Positions 11,890 to 22,479 are shown, counted from the first letter of the stretch. The stretch: DNA of 64,000 nt from Ceratotherium simum simum (GCF_000283155.1 NW_004454159.1:23187333-23251332), one strand, 5' to 3'. Program-made: numbers and translations. Notes: generated by a model from the sequence alone, not told the origin.

Positions 11890-12214
11890 ATCTGTACTAG
11901 TTGTTGTTGTTTGTAAAAATAAGGTGTATAAAAATTATGCAGAAAATTTAGAAAACATGGACTGGCGTGAATAAAAACTAAAAAATACCTGTAATCACAG
12001 CTCCAAAAGAAAGTCACTAACACATTTTGGTTTTATGGTGTAAATCGTTTTAGTTTTTTTTTCTCTTCCTACATAACACATATATGTATATAAATACACA
12101 TATACATACATAAATGCATGTATATGTATATATATGTGTGTATATATATGTAATCTCATATATATGTCATACATAACATATACAACAAAATACATAACAT
12201 AAATGGTATCATAT
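11890..12214. repeat. Ancient repeat remnant with TA/TG-rich microsatellite
   Basis: The part near 11970-12060 ('aatacctgtaatcacagctcc', ACACATTTTGGTTTTATGGT) resembles an old interspersed repeat 3' region that I cannot name. It runs into an irregular TA/TG/CATA alternating tract at about 12076-12180. The 66-codon minus frame here is a translation of the alternating tract. Confidence 0.5.
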
Positions 12215-12757
12215 TGTCAAGAGTTTAGCCAAGCTACTCCATGGTAGGGCTGCCTTGGCATCCATTTTGTTTGCCCAAGTAGTCTACAGTGACCTTACAT
12301 TGACACTAGTCCCCTCGTGCAAGCATATGCCCCTGATACCAGCCCACAGAGTCACAAGCCAGTGTAAGTTCCTGATACAATTTCTGCAACAACCCTTGTG
12401 ATCAATAGTCTCCCCTGTTTCCCAGAGCCTTCCCCTTACGTGCCCGCTAGATAAGATCACCATGTGGTTGACCACACTCAGCTCTTTTGGTTTGAGTTGA
12501 CCAATATGGCCTTAGCCTGGAAACCCCAAAGCACTCCACCCATGGACCCTAATAAAAGCAAGTGCCCCTAGGTTCTGCCCCTCTACGTCTGCACTCTGCC
12601 TTGACCTCCCGATGTGGCCCCTCGAGGTATGCTGGGTAATCCCTCCAGAACCTGTGAATAATAAACTTCTCTATTTCAATTCCTCTTGTTGTCTATTATT
12701 GACCTGAGGCTCACCATCTACCAACCTGTGCTCCACTTGGTAAGTGTTAATTTGACA
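12215..12757 (+). mobile_element. Solo retroviral-type LTR (ERV1-like)
   Basis: A 543-bp block begins TGTCAA and ends TTGACA, a perfect 6-bp terminal inverted repeat of the TG...CA kind. Internally, C-rich sequence is followed by a TATA-like AATAAAAG (12551-12558), then about 100 bp later a polyadenylation signal AATAAA (12660-12665) and a T/C-rich stretch, the U3-R-U5 layout of a plus-strand LTR. No gag, pol or env sequence adjoins it, so it is a solo LTR. I see no clear short target-site duplication. The family assignment is inference. Confidence 0.75.
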
Positions 12758-12898
12758 AATTCATAACACATATAAAACCCCTTCAACTTATGAAACACTC
12801 TTCACTCACTGCACAACCTGTCAGATTACTGAAAATTTAAATAGTAGGGAACAGATAGAAAATGAACAAATACGACCAGCAGCAAAACTCTCAGTGAT

Positions 12899-12937
12899 GC
12901 AACAAAGATAAACCACAAAAGGTTTATCTTTTGCTGC
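12899..12937. repeat. Short perfect-core hairpin
   Basis: The arms GCAACAAAGATAAACC (12899-12914) and GGTTTATCTTTTGCTGC (12921-12937) are inverted around a 6-nt loop ACAAAA. The inner 11 bp pair perfectly; further out there is one bulge and one mismatch. No MITE family recognised. Confidence 0.8.
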
Positions 12938-12969
12938 AAAAGGCTACAGTCAGATCGTTAATTTTCTGA

Positions 12970-13205
12970 CTCTTCCACAGGCAACCTGGTAGAGTGGAAC
13001 AAATCCCTGGCATAATAAGTGGGTTCAAATTCTGATTCCATTGCTCAGTAACTAGCTGGCTTTGGCAAGTTACATAGCCTCTGTGATCTTCAGTTTTCAC
13101 ATCTGTTTGATTAGCTTAATAATAACTATCTTAAATTTTGAGGACAGGTCATACTCTAAATACAGGAATTAGCAAAGAGTAGCTGCCACATAAAGAATAG
13201 AACAT
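12970..13205 (+). mobile_element. MIR SINE, sense
   Basis: Nearly full-length MIR: a 'ggtagagtgg' tRNA-like head, GTGGGTTCAAATTCTGATTCC at the B box, 'ggcaagttacatagcctctgtg', CAGTTTTCACATCTGTTTGA, and the 3' part through 'gctgccacataaagaatag'. Typical MIR divergence. Confidence 0.88.
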
Positions 13206-14250
13206 ATGATTTTTAAAATATTTCCACATCCTCAAGAAAAACAAAACAAAATACTTCCCCAAGAGTTATGTGAATGGAAATAAAGGTATGTTTTTCAAAA
13301 CACATACACATCAAAATCAATCACATAGTCACAATAAGTTAAATGAGAAAAACATCAATTTTTAAATAAGAACCAGGATTAGAGTCAGAGGATGTTAAAG
13401 CTATAATTTATAATGTAAAGGCGAATAAATTCAAGCATAAAATTGCTTGGAATGTAAACAAAGAAAATGAACTTTAGAGATAATGTAAAAAATTTAACAA
13501 AGCAGTATTTTGAGATGAAATGTAGAAAAGAAAAATACAGTGAAATATTTCCAGTATTACAGAAAAATGGAAACATGGCTGCTCTTAAGAAGAAAAATAA
13601 AGAGAAACATTTCCCAAAGCAACTCAAATGTTTATCTTTCTTGCTTGGCAAAAGTTGCCATATTGCTATATTAGATGGCAAGAAAACTGAAAGACTGAAT
13701 TTCATTTCTTATGAATAAAAGAAAATACGAGTTATTGACTCCCAAACTTCCTGACCCCAAAGAGTCACTTGAATTTCTCCTTTGAGTTTTGATATCTTTA
13801 TGATTTTAACCTGGTTCAGGATAAATATTTTTATAGTTTTAAAATATCTAAGCCCTTTGAAAGCACTAGCCAATTTCTTACACAGTCAACTCCACTGGCC
13901 ACTTCTATATTATAATGATCATATTTTTTACTTTGATTTAAAATTGAATTCCTTGTTAAAGAAACCTAATGCCCTTGCTCTATTTTTCTTGTGTTGATTT
14001 AAAAAGTTTTACTATGTTTATTTTAACTACATCCATCATGTTTTACTACTTTAGCCCAGACCCACTGAATTCTTCTTCTTTCCACATAGATTCATCCCAT
14101 ATGGACATTATGGATTCTTGTTTTTTCAGCTTGATGTTGGCTCATGGTCACTATTTTTCCATTATTGATTCATCCAATCTATTTTTAAAACATTAGTATA
14201 TTTACTTTGGCAGAATGTAGTTAGTAGAGTAGTGAGAATATAGAAATAAA
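13206..14250. other. No gene recognised
   Basis: Two overlapping open frames on opposite strands (13385-13705 minus, 106 codons; 13467-13718 plus, 83 codons) are Lys/Asn- or Phe/Leu/Ser-rich, as expected from one AT-rich segment read both ways. Neither has a domain, and there is no Kozak or splice context I can defend. No repeat recognised. Confidence 0.55.
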
Positions 14251-14301
14251 ATTCAGATAAAACTGAATTCAGATAAAATTCAGATAAAAAATCAGATAAA
14301 A
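14251..14301 (+). repeat. Short tandem repeat, about 12-bp unit
   Basis: Four copies of (A)ATTCAGATAAA(A) lie in a row (14251-14262, 14267-14277, 14278-14290, 14291-14301), with a CTGA spacer after the first and small length differences. Confidence 0.9.
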
Positions 14302-14599
14302 TGCGGGTAAAATCTGTTTTAGGTCTTATAGAGATTTTGCTTAAAGTAATAGATCTTTTTGGCAATGAACTACTTTTTTCATTATATTTGTGGGATAAAC
14401 AAAGCATTATAACTGTCTAATGACTTCAGTAGGCCTTACTTGGTACAGTCAGGGATTTAAGTTTACACAGTTACTACTATTCTTTTTTTTCACTTCAAAA
14501 TGCAAAATGAAATGTTTGGATATCTCAAATTGTATTTGTGTCAGTCTAAGTTGTTGTATTTATATTTTCCTTTACAAAACATTTTTGTATATAAGACTC

Positions 14600-14735
14600 T
14601 TTTATAATCTTCTTAAGCAACTTATGAGGTAAATAGTTCCTTTCTGTTTTAAAGCAATAACATTGAAGCACAGAAATTTTAAATGATTTGGTAATATCCA
14701 TGTAACTAGAACCAGCTGTTGAGAATCAAATCAAA
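14600..14735 (-). mobile_element. MIR SINE, antisense, degraded
   Basis: 'acttatgaggtaaatag', 'tgttttaaagcaataacattgaagcacagaaattttaaatgatttgg' and CCATGTAACTAGAACCAGC follow the antisense MIR order (TATGAGGTAGG, TTTTACAGATGAGGAAACTG, AGGTTAAGTAACTTG, CACACAGCTAGTAAG). Confidence 0.65.
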
Positions 14736-14739
14736 TATG

Positions 14740-15140
14740 TATTTGCCTCTAAGCACTGTTTTAGTTGATTCCCACAGTTCATATATATCCCAATTTCATA
14801 ATCATTTAGTTGAAAACATTTTCTAATTTCTATTGTGATATCCTTAAAAAGCCATGAGTTATTTAGAAATGCATTGTTTTATTTGCTAATATTTGAGGAT
14901 TTTTAAATTATCATTTTTGTTATTGGCTTTTCACACAATTCCACTGAGGCCAAAGAAAACGATCTCTATGATTCCAATCATTTGAAATGTGTTCAGACTT
15001 TCTCTATTTTCCAGTATGTGGTCAGTTTTTATAATTACTATTTGTACTTCTTGAAAACAATAGTATGGTGCAGTTATTGAGTGTGGAAGTCTATACATGC
15101 TTGTTATGTAAAGTTTGATAATCAAGTTGTTTAAATCTTC
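14740..15140 (-). mobile_element. L1 ORF2 fragment (between endonuclease and RT), antisense
   Basis: Plus-strand phrases 'cctctaagcactgttttagttgattcccac', 'ttttgttattggcttttcacacaattccactgaggccaaagaaaacg' and GATTCCAATCATTTGAAATG are the reverse complement of the L1 ORF2 part just upstream of the reverse transcriptase. It ends sharply at about 15140 against a plus-strand L1 piece. Confidence 0.8.
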
Positions 15141-15720
15141 TGATCATCAAAAGATATCATTAAGAGAGTAAAGAAGAAAACCACAGAGTGAGAAAATGTA
15201 CAATAAATATCACATTTAATGGAGAAACATTGGACCTTTCCTTTAAGACTGAGATCAAGACATTACTATGTAAACTAGTATTTAGTCATTGCTGTTAGAT
15301 ATGAGGCATCACTAAAATGAGAGTAAGAAATAAGAAGTGTAAGTTTGAAATTGAGTGATAATACTATTATTGCAAGTGACTATCATCTGGACAGGAAAAT
15401 AATATCTACATCAGTGTGGAAAAATGAGAACTCCATAAATAGTTTTGTGAAAATGGATTAGATATTGGGGAAAAAATAAATTTAGATTTGTATCTCACAT
15501 CTTAGAACAAATACAGGTGGAGATTTAAAAGTATTTAAGAAGACTAGTAAGGGAGAGAGAGAGAACTAAAAAACAGTAGGAAGAGAAAAGACACAATTGT
15601 AGTTGTGAATTAAATCTAGAAGTGAAGATGACCTTTTTAAAATGTGATCCCCAGACCTAGAACACATAAAAAAGAAGACCGGTATATCTAACCAATTAAA
15701 AAATAATAAAAACTTTTCCT
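15141..15720 (+). mobile_element. L1 ORF2 fragments, sense, out of order
   Basis: 15141-15198 (ATCATCAAAAGATATCATTA, AAACCACAGAGTGAGAAAAT) is L1 ORF2 near its 3' end. What follows, from about 15205 ('catttaatggagaaacattgg'), matches an earlier reverse-transcriptase part of ORF2. The order is therefore not collinear with L1, so this is a rearranged or composite remnant head to head with the antisense piece at 14740-15140. Confidence 0.6.
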
Positions 15721-15938
15721 AAATTTAAGATCAGCTTCCTTGTACCCTCTCTAATCAAGTAGAAAACATAATAGAAAATAAAATACCAAAATTATAAAGT
15801 ATTTCAAATGTCTATTTTCCCTAATAAACTTCTTAATTCTATGAATTACAAAATAAATTCCAGGTGTATTATTACAGGAAATTGACTAAATTAATCTTAT
15901 TTTTATTGAGACAAAATGAAGTTATAAAAATAGCTTAG

Positions 15939-16258
15939 AGGGGCCGGCCCGGTGGCACAAGTGGTTAAGTGCGCGTGTTCCACTGCGGCGGCCNNNNNNN
16001 NNNNNNNNNNNNNNNNNNNNNNNNNNNNNNNNNNNNNNNNNNNNNNNNNNNNNNNNNNNNNNNNNNNNNNNNNNNNNNNNNNNNNNNNNNNNNACACTGC
16101 TTGGCGAGCCATGCTGTGGCGGCATCTCATATAAAGTGGAGGAAGATAGGCACGGATGTTAGCCCAGGGCCATTCTTCCTCAGCAAAAAAAAAAAAAAAA
16201 AAAAAAGAGGAGGATTGGTAGAGGTTAGCACAGGGCTAATCTCCTCACCAAAAAAAAG
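15939..16258 (+). mobile_element. ERE SINE interrupted by an assembly gap
   Basis: The head GGGGCCGGCCCGGTGGC and 'gtggttaagtgcgcg' precede the N run. ACACTGCTTGGCGAGCCATG, 'tataaagtggaggaagatagg', a long internal A run (16186-16206) and a second tail module follow. Flanks share AATAGCTTAG (15929-15938 and 16259-16268), the target-site duplication. This is the standard body form. Frames running through the Ns are artefacts. Confidence 0.93.
15994..16093. other. Assembly gap (100 N)
   Basis: Exactly 100 Ns, a usual placeholder for a gap of unknown size. It falls in the GC-rich head of an ERE, between 'gcggcggcc' and 'acactgcttgg'. Compared with the other standard ERE copies here, only some 40-50 bases are missing. 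Confidence 0.98.
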
Positions 16259-16514
16259 AATAGCTTAGGTAACTTTGAAAATGAATAACAAAGAAGTGGA
16301 ATTTGCTCTGTAGTTTATTGAAATATAAAATTTCAGGAATTAAAAAATATGCTAATACTTCTAGAAGAGACAAAAGACAAATGGAACTAAGGGAGAGTTT
16401 AGATAGATCATTTTATAATATAATCATACGTTATCAAAGTGGACTGTATAAACTGTATAGAAAATGGTGTTAAAAGGACTGGCCTTCCGTATGGAGAAAA
16501 AAAATTTACATCAT

Positions 16515-17090
16515 TTACTTATTCAATTTACAAATATTTATTGAACACCTTATAAATGCCAAGCTTCACCACCTATCCTATGGACTGGAGATATATCCGT
16601 GAACCAAACAAAATCTCAGCCATTGTAGAACTTACAATCTAGAGGAAGAAAACAGAAATTAAAGAAACAAATATATGATATGTTAGATGGTGGCATGTAC
16701 AGTGAGAAAAATAGTCTGTAAAGAGACTGAGCAGTTGTGATGGTGATAATGGTGGCAGTGAGAATGAGGTAGGGCTGAGGCTGGGATGGTGGCAATGGTA
16801 GAGAAGATGGTGGTGATAGTGGAGATTGTGGTCATGGTGGTGGTGGCACAGACGTGTTTAGATTGGAGTGTGTGGCTTACTTTTTTAACAGTTGTTAGAG
16901 AAGACCTCATGATAGGTGTCCTTTGCGCAGAGAACTGGAAGAAGTGAGAATAATCAAGGCAAAGAGTAAAGTATAAAAGCCATGTAGTTGAGCTGTGTTG
17001 AGCATGGTTTAGGAACAGGAAGGAGGCTAGTCTGCTTGGAGTGAGAGGACATAGGACATGAGGATACTGAAGAGTCTCTTAAACTCATCA
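16515..17090 (-). mobile_element. L2 LINE 3' region, antisense
   Basis: ACAAATATTTATTGAACACC opens a run that follows the reverse complement of the L2 3' end: 'gtgaaccaaacaaaatctcagcc', 'gtagaacttacaatctagagg', 'gcagagaactggaagaagtgag', 'aggaacaggaaggaggctagtctg'. An impure GGT/GAT-rich trinucleotide expansion (about 16737-16855) sits inside it. The small minus-strand frame rich in Thr, Ile and His is a translation of that expansion. Confidence 0.75.
16737..16855. repeat. Impure (TGG/TGA)n trinucleotide tract
   Basis: Repeated GATGGTGGT-like words with interruptions, ending in CATGGTGGTGGTGGC. The tract lies inside the antisense L2. Confidence 0.8.
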
Positions 17091-18464
17091 GAGTTTATCA
17101 GAGAAATGCAGTGAGTTAACATATAGACAGCACACACACACAGAAAGTTTGTCTTCTAAGACTTTTTCTTTTGTTCAACATTTAATAATATTCTAACATT
17201 TTGTTTTTTCCTGTGGTCTAAATTGCTCATGTTTATTGCTATTCCACTGCATATCAAATCCTTGAAACATTGTGAATGTTAAACCCCTTAACCTTCTATT
17301 TCTAACACCTTTTTTATAAGAAGAAAATGATTAAAGAATATGCAGTAATACAAATGTATTATTTTTTAACACTTAACCCCTCAACTTTAGCACGTTAGCC
17401 GATTTCAAAGTCATTAAATTATGTCACATCACAGTAATACTTTAAGCAAAACGATACATTTCCTGGTACTTTCATACAATATTCATTTCATTTTAAATAA
17501 ATCCAGAGAAAGCCAATAAAATTTCACAAATCAATACTGACTTAAGCCACATATCCTACATATGTGGAATACGTCAGATTTACATAAATAAGTCCAATTT
17601 CTGGCTTAGTGTTGTATTCTATTAAATGAAACACTGCATGTTGAAATGAACAGTTTTTAAATAGGATTTTTGGTGAATCTACTAAGACTCTATCACTAAT
17701 GGTTTTTACTACATCAGTCTCTGGCAGCTGAGATAAGCAGTTTTATTTTGACTTGTGTTAAACTGATCTTCAATTTTGTCCCATTGAAGATCACAAAAAG
17801 AGACAACAATTTAATATTCTTAGGCTGAAAACTACATCGATGAGAAATCTAGAGAGCAAATGTTATTCCTCATCCCTTTGTGTGATGTTAGGTCATTTAG
17901 GAAATAAGATGTAAGATCATGAATCCACGTTCTGGGCAGATAAGCTCTGGTTAAGCTTTTGTTATCTGGCAAGTGGCATGAGGCATGGCCTCAATAACGG
18001 GAATAATAAAAGACCTTAGAAATATATAGGTAGGACTTAAAACTTTAAAACTGGAAATAATACTGAAGTACTTCTTGAAATCTACTAATCCTCCAAATCC
18101 CTATCAAGGTTAACCTATGTTATCAGTTTTTTATACTTCCAGACCTTATTCTATGTCTTTACATACGATATAAACATCTGGTAGACATATTATCAAGTAC
18201 ATATCTCGTTGATATGGTAGTATATGTCAATCTGCTACGAGTATGAACTGCCAAATATCTCAATTTCTTCTACTTTTTAAGGCTACTTTCTATATATTTT
18301 TTGCTTTTTACATCTATTCAGGCAGTCTATCTAATATAGGAAGTTACAAAGCAGATGCAAAGACTAGAATATACCTCAGGCCTACTATTTTGTGAGCCTA
18401 AAATAGTTTATTACATCACATTAATTTTAGGAAGTAGTGCCAGTGTCAACATCAAATATATCTT
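17091..18464. other. No gene recognised
   Basis: AT-rich unclassified DNA. A small inverted repeat CCACATAT/ATATGTGG lies near 17547-17567. No coding frame or RNA gene seen. Confidence 0.6.
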
Positions 18465-18600
18465 GTTCCTTATTGCATGTTTATGCTTCACGAGAACAGG
18501 TATCATTTCTGTTCACCTGTGTAAACACAGCACCCAGCACATTAACTGTTGTATTGGTATGGACTCAAAAATTGGGGCATGTTTGAATGAATGCACTGAG
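18465..18600 (+). mobile_element. L2 3' end, sense
   Basis: 'cacgagaacaggtatcatttctgttcac', ACACAGCACCCAGCACATTA and the terminal GTTTGAATGAATG follow the L2 3' end order. The 87-codon frame across it is fortuitous. Confidence 0.7.
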
Positions 18601-20009
18601 GAAAAAAGTTGTTATTGATCTAATGATGGGGAAATCTAGTGAGAATATCTTAAAAGTCAAAATTATTTGGGTGAATTAAGGCCAAAAGTGTCTGTAGAGA
18701 AATATCTATTGACTCTATAGCTCAAAATAGATTGACAACTCTGCAGCATTCTAATCAAGTTTGATAACCAAGTCAGTTGTACTTGCTTTTCAACCTCAGT
18801 TTCCTACCTGAGGTACAATTTCCACTCTATTATCTATTATTCCACTCTATTATCCAGTTGCCATTTTGGAAACTGAAAACTTCCAAAAGTAAGAATAGTT
18901 AACCAGTGTTATTCTTTCACAGATAAGATAGCACTGATTTAATCAGCTTATACACAAAATGTTATTAGAATATTGTTAAATATATTAATGTACTTTTCTC
19001 TTTTGCATTTCTGTATGTAGATTTTTTCCATACTTGACAACTCGCACATCCCAAAATGAAACTATGTAGAAATTTAATCACAATACATTCAACATTGAAA
19101 ATGTAGCTTCTTTATTTTTCTATTCTTATTTGATCCTCCTTACAAGCCATTATCTCACAATCAATTTTTCTTATTTGTAAAGCTATACTGTATTCAATCC
19201 CTGTTGAAAGCTACATCCCCAGTCTTTGGGATGGGATGAGATGGGATGTTTTGCTCCCAAACCCCAAGATATTCTGCTGTAAATTAGTCAGTGCTCTTAA
19301 GGGCTAACCACAGCATTTGATCTGCCATCAACAAATTTAAGCGCAATAAATAGTTTTGTTGGTTCATGTGAGCCAAGCATGAGAACTGCTTGGTCCGTTA
19401 TTCTGGACCAGCTACAGAGACTTTTTTGTTCTTGACTCATTTCAAAGCTGTCAGACTTTCAGTTACCCAAGCAATTGCATTAAAACACCCAGCCAAATGT
19501 GGTGGATATTTCCTACAACGTCCAAAAGCCAAATAAATGTGTGCTGCTTTCTGACATCACCTTATCTTTTAGTTTAGAAGGGATAATCCAATATACCCCA
19601 AACTTATAGAACTGGGAAGTTCTATAAGGAAGTTCCATAAATTGCAAAGGAAGTTCAAGCTGACAAGCTCCTTTATTTTCACAGGAGTTTTTTCCCTCCA
19701 TTCACTAGGCATGTATTTTACCAAATCGTTTAGAATATCTGCAATTTTTTACTTCGAAGTTTTATTAGCATGCCAGAGTGACGTCCTTTGGGATGGTGGC
19801 AGAGTAAGGTTTCTGTCAATTAAATGCCGTCTAAAGTAAGACACTGGACAGTTGAATAGCTCCAGACTGACAAATGCCCGTTACAATTTCTCTTTGTTTC
19901 TCCATCATTTTAATTTCCCTTTCATCCTCGGCCACTTTGATCTGTCTGAAAAGAAAATCATGTATCTATAAATGTTAATTCCAAAAAATATTACTACGTT
20001 TCAAGTAGG
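18601..20009. other. No gene recognised
   Basis: Unclassified DNA. 19,240-19,560 is compositionally less AT-biased, with no repeat family that I recognise and a small inverted repeat TGGTCC/GGACCA near 19391-19410. Open frames of 62 and 65 codons on opposite strands overlap here and look fortuitous. Confidence 0.5.
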
Positions 20010-20265
20010 CCCTTTTACACATAAATTTTCCCTTTACTAGAAGGTTCTTCCCACAGTTACCTGCATTTATCTAATTTGCTTGCTGACTTTGTTGATATCT
20101 CAGCTCAAATTGTCACCTTACCCAAGAAAACTTCTCTGCAAACCCTATCAAAAACACCTTCATCCTAGAACTTTCTATTTAGCAGGGCTGTTGTTGGCCT
20201 TTGTGCACCCATAGATTTAATTTTGAGAACATACATGTAATTATAGTTGTTTCCGTATAGTTTAA
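20010..20265 (+). mobile_element. L2 LINE 3' region, sense
   Basis: GATATCTCAGCTCAAATTGT, then 'tcaccttacccaagaaaacttctctgcaaaccctatc' matches the L2 'TCAGCTCAAATGTCACCTCCTC...' block in sense. The upstream part is weaker. Confidence 0.65.
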
Positions 20266-20559
20266 CCTTTTCTAGTGTTTTCTGTTTTCAATAACATTTA
20301 AATCACTTATTATTATGAAATATATAAGACAATATATCTCTAATGTATTAATGAGGTATTGCTAATAATAACAACTAATAACTAATCATTAATTAATTAA
20401 AATAATTAAATAGCACCTAAGTACTGATCCCATAGCTAAGAAGAAGCATCTTTACAAAATACCTTGAAGTCTATATATACTATATATTGCCATTCAAAAA
20501 CACATCTAACTTCCCTCTCCTTGTCAAAGAATCATCATTTTAAAAATATCTTCCTTTTA

Positions 20560-20900
20560 ACAAAATATTGATTAGTTCTGTATGTTTTGTGAACTTTATC
20601 AAATGGTATTTTGCTGTATGCACTTTTATGATTTGATTTTATGCTTAATATTGTGTTGCTGAGATCCATGATTCTTGATGTATATACCGGAAGGTCACAC
20701 TTTTCTAATTGTTATTTAGAACTAAATTGTCTTATATCCCAATTTATTTCACCACTCTTCTGTGGATGGAGATTATTGCTTTTCAAGTAAAATAGTATTT
20801 TACATTACAAAGAATACTCATATGAATATTCTCGTACATGTCTGCCAGTGTAAGTATAAAAATGTGTACCTAGGCATTATAACACTTTTAGTTAATTTTT
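20560..20900 (-). mobile_element. Old L1 3' UTR, antisense, degraded
   Basis: 'ttgtgttgctgagatccatgattcttgatg', 'ttatttcaccactcttctgtggatgg', 'ctcatatgaatattctcgtacatgtctgcc' and ATGTGTACCTAGGCATTATA follow the antisense order of an old L1 3' UTR (GAGATTCATCCATGTTGTTG ... CATTCTTGTACATGTC ... ACCTAGGAGTGGAATTG). Confidence 0.65.
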
Positions 20901-21574
20901 TTAGTTGATTTTTTTGTTGATTTTTTTTCCACTTGTGTTGCAGCCAGCATGATGCCTCTTGCCCCCATTCTCTCCCACAGGTGAGACCATTTGTGTGTCC
21001 TATTTCTCCTTTAAGGAGTTTGTCTCTCTAAATTCAGGTCACTTCATTGCTTGCAAATTCAGTCTCTGATGGGTCCAAGAAAAGTTATGAATTGTTGTTT
21101 ATTTGCCTTTTTCTTGTTATAGAGGGAGCAACATTCTTTTCAGTTTTATACATCCTGAGCAAATGGGAAAGTCCTATATTAGATTTTAATACATGAAATA
21201 GAAATATTTGAGAGATAATTTTAAAGAGATAGGTATTAACAAACATATAATGACTTGTGATGAACCTAGAATTTGAGATCCTGTTTCTTGTTTGTTTGTT
21301 TTTTAACAAGGGAAAGAGAAGACTGAGACTAAAAATAATCTTAAAAGAACATAAGTTATACTACCAATGTTATATCTCTTTAGCTTGGTCATGGGTCCAA
21401 GTCTGTTAATAGTATTATTATTTATATTTTTTTATTCATACAAGTTTATATATTTGAAATGGTTCTATCTCAAAATAAGTAGAAGTAAAATATTACTTGT
21501 ATTTCCTTATTAGATGATCATATAGTTAGTCTAATTGTGCCTTAACTAGTTACTTTGCATTTTTTATCACCATT
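20901..21574. other. No gene recognised
   Basis: Includes a pyrimidine tract and TTGCAG/CCACAGGTGAG words near 20938-20985 that superficially resemble splice signals. The segment between them has no coding character. No repeat recognised. Confidence 0.5.
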
Positions 21575-21675
21575 TTAGACTGTGAGCTACAAGGAGGCAA
21601 GTTTTGTGCAGTACTAACTATTACACCCCCACAGCAGTGTCTTCAAAATATTTCTTCATGCATGCATTAAAAGGC
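21575..21675 (+). mobile_element. L2 3' end, sense, short
   Basis: GACTGTGAGCTACAAGGAGG, then 'ttactaactattacacccccacagcagtg' resembles the L2 3' end 'GACTGTAAGCTCCATGAGGGCAGGG...CCCCAG'. Short and diverged. Confidence 0.5.
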
Positions 21676-22479
21676 TAAAAGTCAATTATATGTGGTATGT
21701 TTTCTAAACTTTTCCAGGCAAGGCAATTTCTTTTTTAATTTACAAACTATGCTCTTTTTCCCCCTAGAACTAGGAAAGTACCAGCTCTAGACAAATTTCA
21801 ACTCTTATTCCCTTACAAGTCTATTAAAAATTACAATGTCAGTGATTGACCTGTTCACTTTGTCCCTATAAAAAGTCAAGTTGCTAAGGTTAAACTATTA
21901 ATTATTATTATTTGCCAATGTCCTGGTGATCTCCTTGAGAAACCTACTTTCAGAGAATTTAATAGGTTAGCTCTTTGACAGAAACATTTAGACTACTGGA
22001 AATAAAAAATTACCAAATATCTCCCTAGTAGTTCCAAGTTATTAATTCTTATTTTGTGTAAAAGCAATTTACCATTAGAAAGTAATTTATCACATCTGGG
22101 ATCATCCCCATCAATTGCTCTTTCACAGGGTTTTTAAACCGTAAGGAAAATATATTTTAGAAGAGCATGAATAAAAGGTATAGTTGGATGTGATATGAAA
22201 GCTTGAAATATACGTTTGGTTGTAGGTAAAGAGAAGTTCAAGGTGAAGAATAGTGGAGATAATGTCAGTGATGCTAATGTTCCCAGGGATGTTGATGATT
22301 TTGCCACTGGTATGAGAAATCTATCCTGGAGAATATTATTATCAGGAAAACTAGAGGGGAAGGCAATAAACTCAGGTATTTAAGATTTGATTCTTGGTTT
22401 GTCATTTTCTTTAAACCTGAGCTTATTACATCTTTTCAAAAAAAAAATAATAAAATTAAACTCAAAAAGATTCCTGTCC
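21676..22479. other. No gene recognised
   Basis: AT-rich DNA. The part near 22200-22380 has faint resemblance to antisense L2, but not enough to call. Confidence 0.5.

Noticed and set aside
12551..12665. TATA-like box plus AATAAA read as a small host gene promoter and terminator
   Set aside because: Spacing and termini fit the U3-R-U5 layout of a solo LTR. No coding sequence lies between.
13385..13718. Overlapping 106-codon minus and 83-codon plus frames
   Set aside because: Both strands are open because the segment is AT-rich with few stop words. Compositions are mirror images, and there is no domain or start context.
14251..14301. Four spaced 12-bp repeats, superficially CRISPR-like
   Set aside because: The units are nearly contiguous, too short, have no unique spacers, and the genome is mammalian. 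An ordinary short tandem repeat.
15903..16268. Four overlapping open frames on both strands crossing the N run
   Set aside because: They exist only because Ns are translated as unknown residues. The flanks are an ERE SINE.
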